DNA of 21,085 bases, taken from assembly GCF_018260405.1 (NCBI RefSeq), contig NZ_JAGLBG010000044.1, positions 1 through 21,085 on the forward strand, given 5' to 3'. The first letter of the stretch is position 1. Every line of letters begins with the position of its first letter. This document shows positions 7,161 to 14,745 of this stretch, in pieces. Origin of the DNA: Deinococcus sp. (GTDB lineage: Bacteria > Deinococcota > Deinococci > Deinococcales > Deinococcaceae). The notes beneath the pieces are model-generated. The model had not been told where the DNA came from. It searched no databases and saw nothing but the letters and a program-made list of their open reading frames with translations. The position numbers and the translations under genes were made by a program.

Positions 7161-8054
7161 TCAGAACCTCAGCCTGAAGCCCAGGCCACTCCCCGCCGTC
7201 CCGCTCAACTCGCGCCCGTTCAGGGTCAGTTTTCCAGACCAGAAGCGCATCTGCGAGGGCTTGTAGTCGCCCAGTGTCCAGTTCGCTTTTGCCAGCGCCT
7301 GCGCCCCGGTCACGTCGTACAGCCGCGCCTGACCGCCCGCGTAGAGCACCGCCAGATTTTTGCCGTCGGGGCTGAACACCGCCGCCGTCGCCCCGCGCCA
7401 GAATCTGCCCGGATAGCCGGGGCCAAAAGACTGCCAGGGCCGGTCAAAGGTCTGGAGCAGGTCGCCCGTGGCCGTGGCGAACAGTTGCGCTGCGCCTCCG
7501 CCGCCCGTCAGCACAAAGCTCTTGCCGTCGGGGCTGAATACCACGCCCGCGTCGGCTGTCCACCACTTCCCCTTTCGCACGTCGCTGAGCAGCTTCACGC
7601 GCTCGCCCGTCGCCGTGTCCCAGAGGCTCAGTTCATAGGGGTAGGAATAAAACACCACCCGCCGTGAATCGGGCGAGAAGGCGGCGACGCGGGCGTAATA
7701 AGACTTTTTGTCGTGGGCCAGCAGGGTGAATTTGCGTTCGGCGGTGGCGGTGTTCCACAGTTGCGCGTACCCGCCGCCCGTGTGCAGCACGCTGACCCAC
7801 CGCCCATTGGGGCTGATTTCGCCCAGCATCGCGCCACGCAGCTGCGACGTTTCCACCCCCCGAATCCCCTCGCCTGTTCCCTGAATCTCCAGCTTGCCCG
7901 CCTGATACCAGTGATTGCTGCCGGGCTGCGTGGGCGTGAGCGTGACCGTCCAGTCGCCGGATTTGAGGGTCTGCACCTGCTGGGCCGCCGCATTGGGCCG
8001 CAGCAGGGCCAGCATGGTCAGCAGAGTAGTCAGAAGGAGCCGCAGCCTGAACAT
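7161..8054 (-). CDS. Secreted WD40-repeat beta-propeller protein
   Basis: This 297-residue protein has a clear signal peptide: an Arg-containing start (MFRLRLLL), a hydrophobic core and likely cleavage near NAAA-QQ (about residue 24). At least three WD40/YVTN-like blades show FSPDSRRVVF...LSLWDTATGE, FSPDGKSFVL...AQLFATATGD and FSPDGKNLAV...ARLYDVTGA. Only about four or five blades fit this length, so it may pair with another copy or be a partial propeller. It is predicted to act outside the cytoplasmic membrane, probably as a binding scaffold; no catalytic residues are recognised. TAATCT (8066-8061) ends 6 nt before the ATG. The gene lies downstream of aceA, separated from it by a terminator. 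Confidence 0.8.
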   Translation of the reverse strand: MFRLRLLLTTLLTMLALLRPNAAAQQVQTLKSGDWTVTLTPTQPGSNHWYQAGKLEIQGTGEGIRGVETSQLRGAMLGEISPNGRWVSVLHTGGGYAQLWNTATAERKFTLLAHDKKSYYARVAAFSPDSRRVVFYSYPYELSLWDTATGERVKLLSDVRKGKWWTADAGVVFSPDGKSFVLTGGGGAAQLFATATGDLLQTFDRPWQSFGPGYPGRFWRGATAAVFSPDGKNLAVLYAGGQARLYDVTGAQALAKANWTLGDYKPSQMRFWSGKLTLNGRELSGTAGSGLGFRLRF

Positions 8055-8060
8055 GGGCTG

Positions 8061-8066
8061 AGATTA
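8061..8066 (-). promoter_or_regulatory. -10 box (TAATCT) of the larger WD40-like gene
   Basis: TAATCT on minus, then cagccc, then ATG at 8054. The equivalent in the paralogue is TACCCT at 7115-7110 with a 5-nt gap. Confidence 0.5.
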
Positions 8067-8082
8067 GTGCAGCCAGCCCAGC

Positions 8083-8102
8083 AAGGCGTCATCCAAAAGT
8101 CG
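8083..8102 (-). promoter_or_regulatory. Conserved 20-bp upstream element, copy 1
   Basis: Minus-strand CGACTTTTGGATGACGCCTT, identical to 7133-7152 and 29 bp upstream of the ATG at 8054. Its first bases overlap the end of the aceA terminator, so part of the conservation could reflect terminator T-tract sequence. Confidence 0.6.
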
Positions 8103-8136
8103 CCGGGGAGAACCCCTTTCAAGGCCCTCCCCGGCG
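8101..8136 (-). terminator. Intrinsic terminator of aceA
   Basis: CGCCGGGGAG (8101-8110) and CTCCCCGGCG (8127-8136) form a perfect 10-bp GC-rich stem, with a small inner CCTT-TC-AAGG hairpin. On minus the stem is followed by ACTTTTGG. It lies 27 bp past the aceA stop. Confidence 0.8.
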
Positions 8137-8163
8137 ACTGCTATGACTTAATGGGTTTTAGAT

Positions 8164-9453
8164 TCAGGCGTGAGCAAACTGCTCGGCTTCGGTGCTGCCT
8201 GCCAGCGCAGTGGTGCTGCTCAGGCCGCCGCTCGCCGCCTGCGACACGAGGTCGAAGTAGCCGGTGCCGACTTCGCGCTGGTGGCGCACGGCGGTGAAGC
8301 CGCGTTCCTGGGCGGTAAATTCGCGCTCCTGCAACTCCACGAAGGCCGTCATCTGGTTGCGGGCGTAGCCGTAGGCCAGGTCGAACATGCTCATGTTCAG
8401 GGCGTGGAAGCCCGCCAGGGTGATGAACTGGAACTTGTAGCCCATCTTGCCCAGTTCGACCTGGTACTTGGCGATGGTTTCGTCGTCCAGGTTCTTTTTC
8501 CAGTTGAAGCTGGGGCTACAGTTGTAGGCCAGCAGCTTGCCGGGGAACTTCTCGTGCACAGCGTCGGCGAACTTCTTAGCGTCTTCCAGGTTGGGCACGC
8601 TGGTTTCGCACCAGATGACGTCGGCGTAAGGGGCGTAGGCCAGGGCGCGGCTGATGGCCTGGTCGATGCCGGGCGTAACGTAGTAGAAGCCTTCGGGGGT
8701 GCGCTCACCGGTGCAGAAGGGCTTATCGTTGTCGTCCACGTCGCTGGTCAGCAGGTTGGCGGCGTCGGCGTCGGTGCGGGCAATCAGCACAGTGGGCACG
8801 CCAGACACGTCGGCGGCGAGGCGAGCGGCATTCAGGGTGCGAATGAACTGGCTGGTCGGCACGAGCACCTTACCGCCCAGGTGACCACACTTCTTCTCGC
8901 TGGCGAGCTGGTCTTCAAAGTGCACGCCTGCCGCGCCCGCTTCGATCATGGCCTTCATCAGTTCGAAGGCGTTGAGGGGGCCACCGAATCCGGCTTCGGC
9001 GTCGGCCACGATGGGCGCGAAGTAGTCTACGTCGTGCTTGCCTTCGCTATGCTGAATCTGGTCAGCGCGGCGCAGGGTGTTGTTGATACGCTTGACCACG
9101 TCGGGCACGCTGCTGACGGGGTAAAGGCTCTGGTCGGGGTACATCTGGCCAGAGTTGTTGGCGTCACCGGCGACCTGCCAGCCGCTGAGGTAAATCGCCT
9201 TGAGTCCAGCCTTAACCTGCTGCATGGCCTGGTTGCCGGTCAGGGCGCCCAGCGCGTTCACAAACGGCTCATCTTTCATCAGCTTCCACAGCTTGTTAGC
9301 GCCGTGCTTGGCGAGGGTGTACTCGATGGGCAGGCTGCCGCGCAGCTTTTCGACGTCGGCGGCGGTGTAGTTACGCTTGATGCCGTGCCAGCGCTCGTCG
9401 GACTTCCAGGCTTTTTCCAGAATTTCAGCGGGGGTTTTGGGGGTCGGGGTCAT
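8164..9453 (-). CDS. aceA: Isocitrate lyase
   Basis: AceA cleaves isocitrate to glyoxylate and succinate, the first step of the glyoxylate shunt needed for growth on acetate or fatty acids. The 429-residue length matches bacterial enzymes. The active-site motif KKCGH is at 187-191 with catalytic C189. SGWQVAGDANN (90-100) and the Mg-binding region DAEAGFGG (151-158) are intact. The start is at 9453 because AAGGAG sits 6 nt upstream; the frame extends to an ATG at 9498 but that adds 15 unlikely residues. So this gene, unlike most here, has a normal Shine-Dalgarno leader. A copy of the TGGTGTACT motif lies directly on the start/RBS region, suggesting repression or joint control with the divergent gene at 9665. 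A terminator follows at 8101-8136. Confidence 0.96.
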   Translation of the reverse strand: MTPTPKTPAEILEKAWKSDERWHGIKRNYTAADVEKLRGSLPIEYTLAKHGANKLWKLMKDEPFVNALGALTGNQAMQQVKAGLKAIYLSGWQVAGDANNSGQMYPDQSLYPVSSVPDVVKRINNTLRRADQIQHSEGKHDVDYFAPIVADAEAGFGGPLNAFELMKAMIEAGAAGVHFEDQLASEKKCGHLGGKVLVPTSQFIRTLNAARLAADVSGVPTVLIARTDADAANLLTSDVDDNDKPFCTGERTPEGFYYVTPGIDQAISRALAYAPYADVIWCETSVPNLEDAKKFADAVHEKFPGKLLAYNCSPSFNWKKNLDDETIAKYQVELGKMGYKFQFITLAGFHALNMSMFDLAYGYARNQMTAFVELQEREFTAQERGFTAVRHQREVGTGYFDLVSQAASGGLSSTTALAGSTEAEQFAHA

Positions 9454-9644
9454 GGTGTACTCCTTGTCTGAAGGGTGAATGTGAGGTGTCTCGCCCACCG
9501 TGGGGAGATCATTTACGCTGCTCTGCGCGGTTGCCTGGGTAGCTTCCCTCCGTTTCAGTGAGGACAGTCTGCACCCGCCCTACGCTTAAAAATAGTGGTG
9601 TACTCCTGACACGTGGAAGTACACCACCTAGAGAAGTACACCAC
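9453..9644. promoter_or_regulatory. Four-copy TGGTGTACT operator-like array between aceA and the divergent gene
   Basis: TGGTGTACT occurs at 9453-9461 (on the aceA start/RBS) and 9596-9604. Its inverse AGTACACCA occurs at 9618-9626 and 9635-9643. The copies at 9453 and 9596 extend to a shared 12-mer ending CTCCT. The last two are direct repeats 17 bp apart and occupy the -35 zone of the 9665 gene promoter. This looks like a regulator binding array; the regulator is unknown. Confidence 0.65.
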
Positions 9645-9652
9645 TTGGTAGC

Positions 9653-9658
9653 TATGAT
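9653..9658 (+). promoter_or_regulatory. -10 box (TATGAT) of the 9665 gene
   Basis: TATGAT ends 6 nt before the ATG at 9665, giving a leaderless transcript. The -35 position falls within the TGGTGTACT repeat array rather than a good TTGACA. Confidence 0.6.
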
Positions 9659-9664
9659 CAGGCC

Positions 9665-10198
9665 ATGCCCCTGAGCAAAAGGAATCTGCGAAACATGCTC
9701 GGAGATATGGACGCCCCCGAATTACGCGCACTCATCGAAGACTTGTTTGCTGCCAGCACCGACAACAAACGGCTGTTGACCGCCAAACTGGAGGGCGATA
9801 CCTCCGAACTGCTGAGCAAATTTCAGAGCGAACTGGAGAAGGCTTTTCGGGTCTCGGGCCGTCTGCCAACCATGAAAGTCGGCGGGGCCAAAAAAGCACT
9901 CGGCGCGTATATCAAGGTCGCCGCGCCCACCCAGGCCCTGGACGCCGAATTGCAGTATGTCGAGGCGGGCGTGCGTTGCCTGCACGCTTACGGCGACTGG
10001 CCCGAAAATAACTACAACAGCATGGAAGGCGTCTTCGAGCAGGCCCTGAAACGGGCGGCCGGCTTGCCCCGCGATCAGATTCCATTTGAGCGGCTGCGGC
10101 AACTGGTCAAAGAGGCCGACAGCTTCGGCTACGGCTTTTCAGATCAGCTGGCTGACCTGTACGGCAGCTTTCTGGAAGTGCTAGACGAAAAAGCCTGA
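9665..10198 (+). CDS. DUF6155-like protein
   Basis: The 177-residue soluble protein begins MPLSKRNLRNMLGDMDAPELRALIEDLF, resembling the start of DUF6155 proteins (a conserved Lys-Arg-x-Leu start, then a helix and Leu-Phe/Tyr). That assignment is from memory of the family and is moderate. The rest is predicted helical, with repeated Leu/Ala/Glu helices and a GDWPENNYNSMEGVFEQAL segment. No catalytic motif, signal peptide or membrane helix is seen. It is divergent from aceA across 211 bp and shares the four-copy TGGTGTACT array, so it may answer to the same signal as the glyoxylate shunt. It is leaderless from TATGAT. Function unknown. Confidence 0.75.
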   Translation: MPLSKRNLRNMLGDMDAPELRALIEDLFAASTDNKRLLTAKLEGDTSELLSKFQSELEKAFRVSGRLPTMKVGGAKKALGAYIKVAAPTQALDAELQYVEAGVRCLHAYGDWPENNYNSMEGVFEQALKRAAGLPRDQIPFERLRQLVKEADSFGYGFSDQLADLYGSFLEVLDEKA

Positions 10199-10489
10199 CC
10201 ATCAGCGCCTAGGCAGCAGGAAGCGCGACCATAAGGTCTGTGGCCCAGACTCGCCGCGCCGCTTCCCTTAGCCTTTGCCCCGGCTCAAAGCGCAGCGAAA
10301 AGGCCGTTTGGAAGCGCCCTTTTGCCCACCGGTACAAACACGCGGCGGGGCAAAGGCGGGCGCACGGTGATTAGTTTCGTGGCGAACACGCAGGTTTGCT
10401 ACTCCATAATGGCCACCCAATAAGCCTCTTTGCCGCGCAGCAAGAGACCGGGGGACACGCCAATGATAGCTGGAGCAGTATTCGCTGGC
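10199..10489. other. Gene-free 291-bp gap with nested inverted repeats
   Basis: GCCTTTGCCCC (10271-10281) and GGGGCAAAGGC (10347-10357) are perfect 11-bp inverted copies 65 nt apart. An outer GGAAGCG/CGCTTCC pair lies at 10219-10225 and 10260-10266, and an AAAAGGCC/GCCCTTTT pair inside. This could be a structured RNA or a bulky terminator between convergent genes. No known RNA family is recognised and no reading frame is supported. Confidence 0.45.
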
Positions 10490-11110
10490 TCAGCGCTGAA
10501 GCCAGTCTTTTAGCTTCTGCTCGAACTGTTCATGGGAGTCGTGGTGATACAGAATTCCGTGAAAGCCGAATGCATTGGCGGCGTCGATGTTTTCCTGCAC
10601 GTCGTCTACAAAGGCTACCTGTGCGGCGGGCAGACCCATCTTCTGCTCCAGCGCGGCAAAGGCTTCAGGGGCGGGCTTCTTGTGGCCGATCTCGTTGGAA
10701 AACACCAGCGCGTCAAAGCGCCCAAAACGCGGGTCACGCCGCAAATGGTCGCTGACCACCGGGTAATTGTTGCTCAGCAGGCCCACGCGCACACCCACCG
10801 GCAGAGCCGCCAGTGTGGCGTACATGGGCAGGTTGTCGGAAATGCTGCCCAGGTACAGCGGCTCGAATTCGGCATACGGCAGCGTGATTCCGGTTTCCTG
10901 CTGCATGGTGTCCCAGAACTGTGGCAGCGTCCAGGCCCCGACTTCCAGCTGGCGAATATGCCGGAAGTAGCTTTCACGGATCTTTTGCACGTCTAGGCCG
11001 CTGCGGTCGGCCATATTCTGCGTGCTGCGTCCGTCGAAAGTGCCGATAGTAAAGACGCCGCCCCAATCGAAGGCGATGTGGCGCTGCTGCTCTGTGGTCA
11101 TAAGAGACAT
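10490..11110 (-). CDS. HAD-superfamily hydrolase (subfamily IA-like phosphatase)
   Basis: This 206-residue cytosolic hydrolase has all four HAD motifs: motif I FDWGGVF with nucleophile D15, motif II LLSNN (S112), motif III K143 in HKKPAPEAF, and motif IV FVDDVQEN (D168, D169). The usual second Asp of motif I is Gly, as in the common D-x-G-G-V subgroup (YihX-like and epoxide hydrolase N-terminal type), so activity is not excluded. The helical cap lies at about residues 20-95. The substrate is probably a small phosphometabolite; identity unknown. The start at 11110 has GGGAGAGA just upstream; M4 is an alternative. A 206-bp gap separates it from mraY, so it probably has its own promoter. Confidence 0.88.
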   Translation of the reverse strand: MSLMTTEQQRHIAFDWGGVFTIGTFDGRSTQNMADRSGLDVQKIRESYFRHIRQLEVGAWTLPQFWDTMQQETGITLPYAEFEPLYLGSISDNLPMYATLAALPVGVRVGLLSNNYPVVSDHLRRDPRFGRFDALVFSNEIGHKKPAPEAFAALEQKMGLPAAQVAFVDDVQENIDAANAFGFHGILYHHDSHEQFEQKLKDWLQR

Positions 11111-11316
11111 TCTCTCCCATCCAGCCCTGGGGCGTGGGCGCGCTGTTCAGGCGAGTCGGTCACAGGAAAGCACCTGCTTAGAAAAGCTGTCCAGAAGCAG
11201 GGTTGGCGCAAAGTCAACTCAGCAACTTACCCTCTACTTTGCCCAATTGACGCGCCAAGTCGTTACGACAAAAGACGGCTGCGGAGAACGCGCCCTGATC
11301 TGAGCGATAGAAAATG

Positions 11317-12258
11317 TTAAGGACGGCCCCCCAGCAGCCACCACGCCAGCGCCGTCATCATGGCCGTAATGACCCAAAAGCGCATGGTGATGTGCGTTTC
11401 TGGCCAGGGCGTGTCCAGCTTCTCGAAGTGGTGGTGAATAGGCGTCATACGGAAAATACGCCGCCCAGTGCGCTTGAAATAGGCGACCTGTAACGCCACG
11501 CTCAGCACTTCCAGCACCGGGATCAGCGCCACCACAGGCAGCAGCCAGACGTCGGCATACAAAATCCAGGCCCCCGCTGCCACCGCGCCGATGGCGTGAC
11601 TGCCCATATCGCCCATAAACACGCGGGCGGGGTGGGCATTGAACCACAGGTAACCTAGCAGCACTGCCACCATCAGTGCGGCGGCTGGCGACAGGGCCAG
11701 CAGCGGCAGCAGCACGATGATTCCCACACCGCCCAGCAGTCCGTCGAGGCCATCCGTGAAGTTGAAGGCGTTCACGGACCCCAGCATTACGAAGGTCAGC
11801 AGCAGAATGTCCCAGACTGGCACACCCGCGAAGCCGCCCAGCCCCGGCACCAGTTCATGCGCGGCCAGCGGCGCGGCGAACCATGCGAAGGCCAGCGACA
11901 CAATCAGTTGCAAAGGAAATTTTTCGCGGGCCAGCAACTCCTTTTTGGTCTTGCCGCCGTTCATCTGCCAGCGCACCTTAAAGACGTCGTCGAGACCGCC
12001 GATCACGCCCATGCCCAGCGCCGTGAACATAATCAGCAGTTCACGCGGGTCGGTCATTCGGTGCGTCAGGTAAAGCCAGAAAAAGACCAGTGCCAGTGCC
12101 AGGGTAAATGGCACGCCGCCCGCCGTGGGCGTTCCGACCTTCTTGAGGTGCGACTCTGGCCCCTCAGCACGGATCGGCTGGCCCCAGCCCCGCGACCGGC
12201 TGATACGAATGAACAGCCCGACCAGAAACCAGGACAGCAGCGCGGCGACGAACATCAT
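11317..12258 (-). CDS. mraY: Phospho-N-acetylmuramoyl-pentapeptide transferase
   Basis: MraY transfers phospho-MurNAc-pentapeptide from UDP to undecaprenyl phosphate, making lipid I in the cytoplasmic membrane. Signature stretches are in order: SHLKKVGTPTAGG (36-48), GGLDD (87-91), NAFNFTDGLDG (163-173), FMGDMGSHAIG (214-224, D217) and RMTPIHHHFEK (270-280) with the HHH loop at 275-277. About nine or ten hydrophobic segments are visible. At 313 residues it is shorter than the roughly 360 of E. coli. The position after GD (Val in E. coli) is Met here. It does not sit in a dcw cluster; ffh lies upstream 106 bp away, so it may be co-transcribed or have its own promoter. Two tandem ATGs (12258, 12255) leave the exact start open. 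Confidence 0.96.
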   Translation of the reverse strand: MMFVAALLSWFLVGLFIRISRSRGWGQPIRAEGPESHLKKVGTPTAGGVPFTLALALVFFWLYLTHRMTDPRELLIMFTALGMGVIGGLDDVFKVRWQMNGGKTKKELLAREKFPLQLIVSLAFAWFAAPLAAHELVPGLGGFAGVPVWDILLLTFVMLGSVNAFNFTDGLDGLLGGVGIIVLLPLLALSPAAALMVAVLLGYLWFNAHPARVFMGDMGSHAIGAVAAGAWILYADVWLLPVVALIPVLEVLSVALQVAYFKRTGRRIFRMTPIHHHFEKLDTPWPETHITMRFWVITAMMTALAWWLLGGRP

Positions 12259-12364
12259 CTTCGGGCCACCTGCCCACTAAAGACACACTTGCAAAGAGGC
12301 GAGATCATGACTTCAGGCAGCCTACCATGCCCACGCAACCTGGCCGGAGGCGAGCGTACCGCAC

Positions 12365-13714
12365 TTACTTTTTCAGGCTGGGGGGCAGGTTCTGCATCTT
12401 GGGGGGTTTCATGCCGCGCATGCCCTTGGCCCCGCTGCCCGACATCTTCTGAAGCATCTTCATCATTTCCTTCATCTGCTCATGCATCTTCAGAAGCTTG
12501 TTGATGTCCTGCACGCTCGAACCGCTGCCGTCCGCAATGCGCTTGCGGCGTTTGCCGTCGATGATCTTGGGGTTGCGCCGCTCCTTGGCGGTCATGCTGG
12601 AAATCATGGCGTCGATGCGCTGAAGCTGCTTTTCATCGATGCTAAAGCCTTCGGGCAGGGCGCGGCTCATGCCGGGAATCATCTTCATGAGGTCGCCCAG
12701 CGGCCCTAGCTTGCGAATCTGGCGCAACTGGTTCATCAGGTCTTCCAGGTCGAAGTCGCCCGCCTTCTGGGCTTCTACGGCCTTAAGATCAGCCTGCTGC
12801 GCCCGCTCGATCAGGCCCATCACGTCGCCCATGCCCAGGATGCGCCCGGCCACCCGGTCGGGGTAGAACGGCTCCAGGCCGCTGATTTTTTCGCTGACCC
12901 CGGCAAAGTAAATCGGTTTGCCCGTGACCGCACGCGCCGAGAGGGCCGCGCCCCCACGTGCGTCGCCGTCCATCTTGGTCATGATGAGGCCCGAGACATT
13001 GACCCGCTCATCGAAAGCCTGCGCCACGTTCAGCGCTTCCTGACCGGTCATGGCGTCCACGACCAGCAGCGTTTCAGTGGGGCCGAGTTCCTGTTGCAGC
13101 GCGGCGAGCTGACTCATCAGGGCGGCGTCAATCTGAAGGCGGCCCGCCGTGTCCACGATAACGAGGTCGCGGAAATCGTTTTTGAGGTGCTCGTCAATCC
13201 GGCGCTTGGTTTCCTGGGGGGTTTCGTTGTCGGCTACCTTGAGCACCGGCACGCCGACTTGCTTACTCAGCACTTCGAGCTGGTCACGCGCCGCCGGGCG
13301 TTGGGTGTCGGCGGCGACCAGCAGCACGCGCCGCCCCTTGCCCTTGTAGTACGAGGCCAGTTTGCCCGTGCTGGTGGTTTTCCCGGCTCCCTGAAGGCCG
13401 ACCATGAACCAGACATTGCCCTGGGTCCTCAGCTCGGGTAGAGAAGTCTTGCCGCCCAGCGTCTCGACCAGTTCGTCGTGTACCAGCTTGACGATGGTCT
13501 GGCCCGCGTTGAGACTGCCCAGCACCTCCTGCCCCACGGCCTTTTCGGAAACGGTAGCAACAAAATCCTTGGCGACCCCAAAATTCACGTCGGCTTCCAA
13601 CAGGGCCATACGGATTTCGCGCATGGTGGCTTTGACCTGTGCCTCGCTCAGCTTGCTCTCACGGCCCACCCGATCCAGGATGTCCTGCAACTTGTTTCCC
13701 AACGACTCGAACAT
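12365..13714 (-). CDS. ffh: Signal recognition particle protein (SRP54 homologue)
   Basis: Ffh binds 4.5S RNA and signal sequences at the ribosome and, with FtsY, targets nascent membrane proteins. The 449-residue protein has the N domain (1-90), the GTPase G domain with G1 GLQGAGKTT (106-114), DTAGR (188-192) and TKMDG (246-250), and a Met-rich M domain (about 300-435). The M domain includes the RNA-binding region SGSSVQDINKLLK, and the protein ends MQNLPPSLKK. It is complete and ordinary. TAGCCT (13726-13721) ends 6 nt before the ATG at 13714, a leaderless start. The neighbouring mraY downstream is also a membrane-biogenesis gene. Confidence 0.97.
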   Translation of the reverse strand: MFESLGNKLQDILDRVGRESKLSEAQVKATMREIRMALLEADVNFGVAKDFVATVSEKAVGQEVLGSLNAGQTIVKLVHDELVETLGGKTSLPELRTQGNVWFMVGLQGAGKTTSTGKLASYYKGKGRRVLLVAADTQRPAARDQLEVLSKQVGVPVLKVADNETPQETKRRIDEHLKNDFRDLVIVDTAGRLQIDAALMSQLAALQQELGPTETLLVVDAMTGQEALNVAQAFDERVNVSGLIMTKMDGDARGGAALSARAVTGKPIYFAGVSEKISGLEPFYPDRVAGRILGMGDVMGLIERAQQADLKAVEAQKAGDFDLEDLMNQLRQIRKLGPLGDLMKMIPGMSRALPEGFSIDEKQLQRIDAMISSMTAKERRNPKIIDGKRRKRIADGSGSSVQDINKLLKMHEQMKEMMKMLQKMSGSGAKGMRGMKPPKMQNLPPSLKK

Positions 13715-13720
13715 GTGGGC

Positions 13721-13726
13721 AGGCTA
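13721..13726 (-). promoter_or_regulatory. -10 box (TAGCCT) of leaderless ffh
   Basis: TAGCCT on minus, then gcccac, then ATG at 13714. No Shine-Dalgarno sequence is present. Confidence 0.55.
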
Positions 13727-13962
13727 TCAGATCACTTCTGACAGAATTGAAATTTAGCCTGGATATCGCTGGATCAGGCGTTCTGCTCAATCATTTCAAT
13801 CCGGCGTTGCCGCTGAAACCAGGGGCAGAAGTAGCTCCCAGATACACTTCCGTGGACTTCGTGGAAAGCGTCTGAAGGTCTTCAAAGTTGGTTTTGCCGG
13901 TCAGTCACCGGAACTGAGCGCCGCGCTTCCTGTGTCGACCGGAGAATCTGTGACTCAGTGAC

Positions 13963-14370
13963 TCAACCGCGTGCGTAGCCGGTGGCTTCCCAGTGGCAGC
14001 CCGTGCGGGTCAGGTTGACCACCCCGCTGTAGGTGCCGCCCACAGGCTGTTTCGTGGCGACGTTGGTGGCCCGCAGGGTAATGCTGCCGCGCACGGTGGC
14101 GCTGTCGCCATTGATGCTGGCCGGGCCGACGTTCAGGTCGTAGCTTACGGCGCTGTAACTCGATTTGTACATGGCCGCCGCCGCTGCCAGCGTGCTCTTG
14201 GCCGAGCTACGAACCGCTACCTGTGCGTTGGCCTGATCCTGCTCGGGCGTCAGGTTGCACCCGGCCAACACTTCTTCGGGGGTGCGGGCAGTGTCGCTGC
14301 CAGCCGCGAGCGCCACCGGGGCCAGGGCTGTTGCAGCAAGGGTCAGGAGGGCCAAAGAGAGTCGCTTCAT
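13963..14370 (-). CDS. Small secreted protein of unknown family
   Basis: The 135-residue product starts MKRLSLALLTLAATALAPVALA, a textbook Sec signal peptide with likely cleavage after ALA near residue 22. I chose the ATG at 14370 because the frame's earlier ATG (14424) would bury this signal behind 18 residues. The mature part has two Cys (AGCNLT, RTGCHW), likely a disulfide. The N-terminal half is helical and Ala/Ser-rich. The C-terminal half alternates like beta-strands (ASINGDSATVRGSITLRATN, GTYSGVVNLT). No family is recognised. It is preceded by an AT-rich TAAAAATAGAT, a possible -10 region. It is divergent from the small frameshifted gene at 14499. Confidence 0.75.
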   Translation of the reverse strand: MKRLSLALLTLAATALAPVALAAGSDTARTPEEVLAGCNLTPEQDQANAQVAVRSSAKSTLAAAAAMYKSSYSAVSYDLNVGPASINGDSATVRGSITLRATNVATKQPVGGTYSGVVNLTRTGCHWEATGYARG

Positions 14371-14485
14371 ATCTATTTTTAGCACCGGCTCGTGAAAACT
14401 CGATGCGGAATTTGCCCACTCCACGCCCGGAGTCCGTACTATCTGGCGACCCGCTCCGGCAACCCCTCTCCCTCTCCCGATTCTC

Positions 14486-14491
14486 TAGAAT
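14486..14491 (+). promoter_or_regulatory. -10 box (TAGAAT) of the small frameshifted gene
   Basis: TAGAAT ends 7 nt before the ATG at 14499. It suggests the intact gene began MNLWRTFAF and was leaderless. Confidence 0.4.
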
Positions 14492-14498
14492 GAGCCGT

Positions 14499-14745
14499 AT
14501 GAACCTCTGGCGCACCTTTGCGTTTTTATGTCATCGAAGGGGCGCTACCGACCTTTATCGCCGGGCTAAAGCCCAAGGTCGGCGGCCAGACGGTGTGCTG
14601 CGTCAGCGACCTGAGCAGCACCTATTCCCGCGCTCTGACCGACCGGCAGGTGGCAGCGTGCAAGAGCGTCAAGGCCAAGTGGGCAGGCCAGCACGCCGAC
14701 CATGACGGCCCCTATTTCGCTTTCCGAGGGCGGGAGTCTATATGA
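14499..14745 (+). pseudogene. Small gene with a 1-nt frameshift, upstream of globin
   Basis: The first frame reads MNLWRTFAF and then turns to nonsense-like LCHRRGATD. One nucleotide away, the other frame reads YVIEGALPTFIAGLKPKV, GGQTVCCVSDLSSTYSRALTDR and onward to a stop at 14745. The switch falls on a run of five T (14523-14527); removing one T joins both parts into a clean protein of about 81 residues. It is therefore a recent 1-nt insertion, a sequencing slip, or (less likely) a +1 shift site. No family is recognised; the middle Cys pair (CC) and amphipathic helices are the only visible features. It overlaps the globin start by 44 nt, suggesting translational coupling. Confidence 0.6.

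Noticed and set aside
8170..9471. Long plus-strand open frame (433 codons) antisense to aceA
   Set aside because: Gly/Val/His-rich shadow of a certain isocitrate lyase; no start signal or domain.
11259..11269. GTCGT-t-ACGAC palindrome between mraY and the HAD gene
   Set aside because: Too short, with no T-run in the direction of transcription and no second copy; not reported as terminator or operator.
13791..13904. Short minus frame of 37 codons (EDLQTLSTKSTEVYLG...GNAGLK)
   Set aside because: It reads like a protein fragment but has no start codon before an internal GTG and is bounded by an in-frame stop; possibly a decayed gene end, not supportable.
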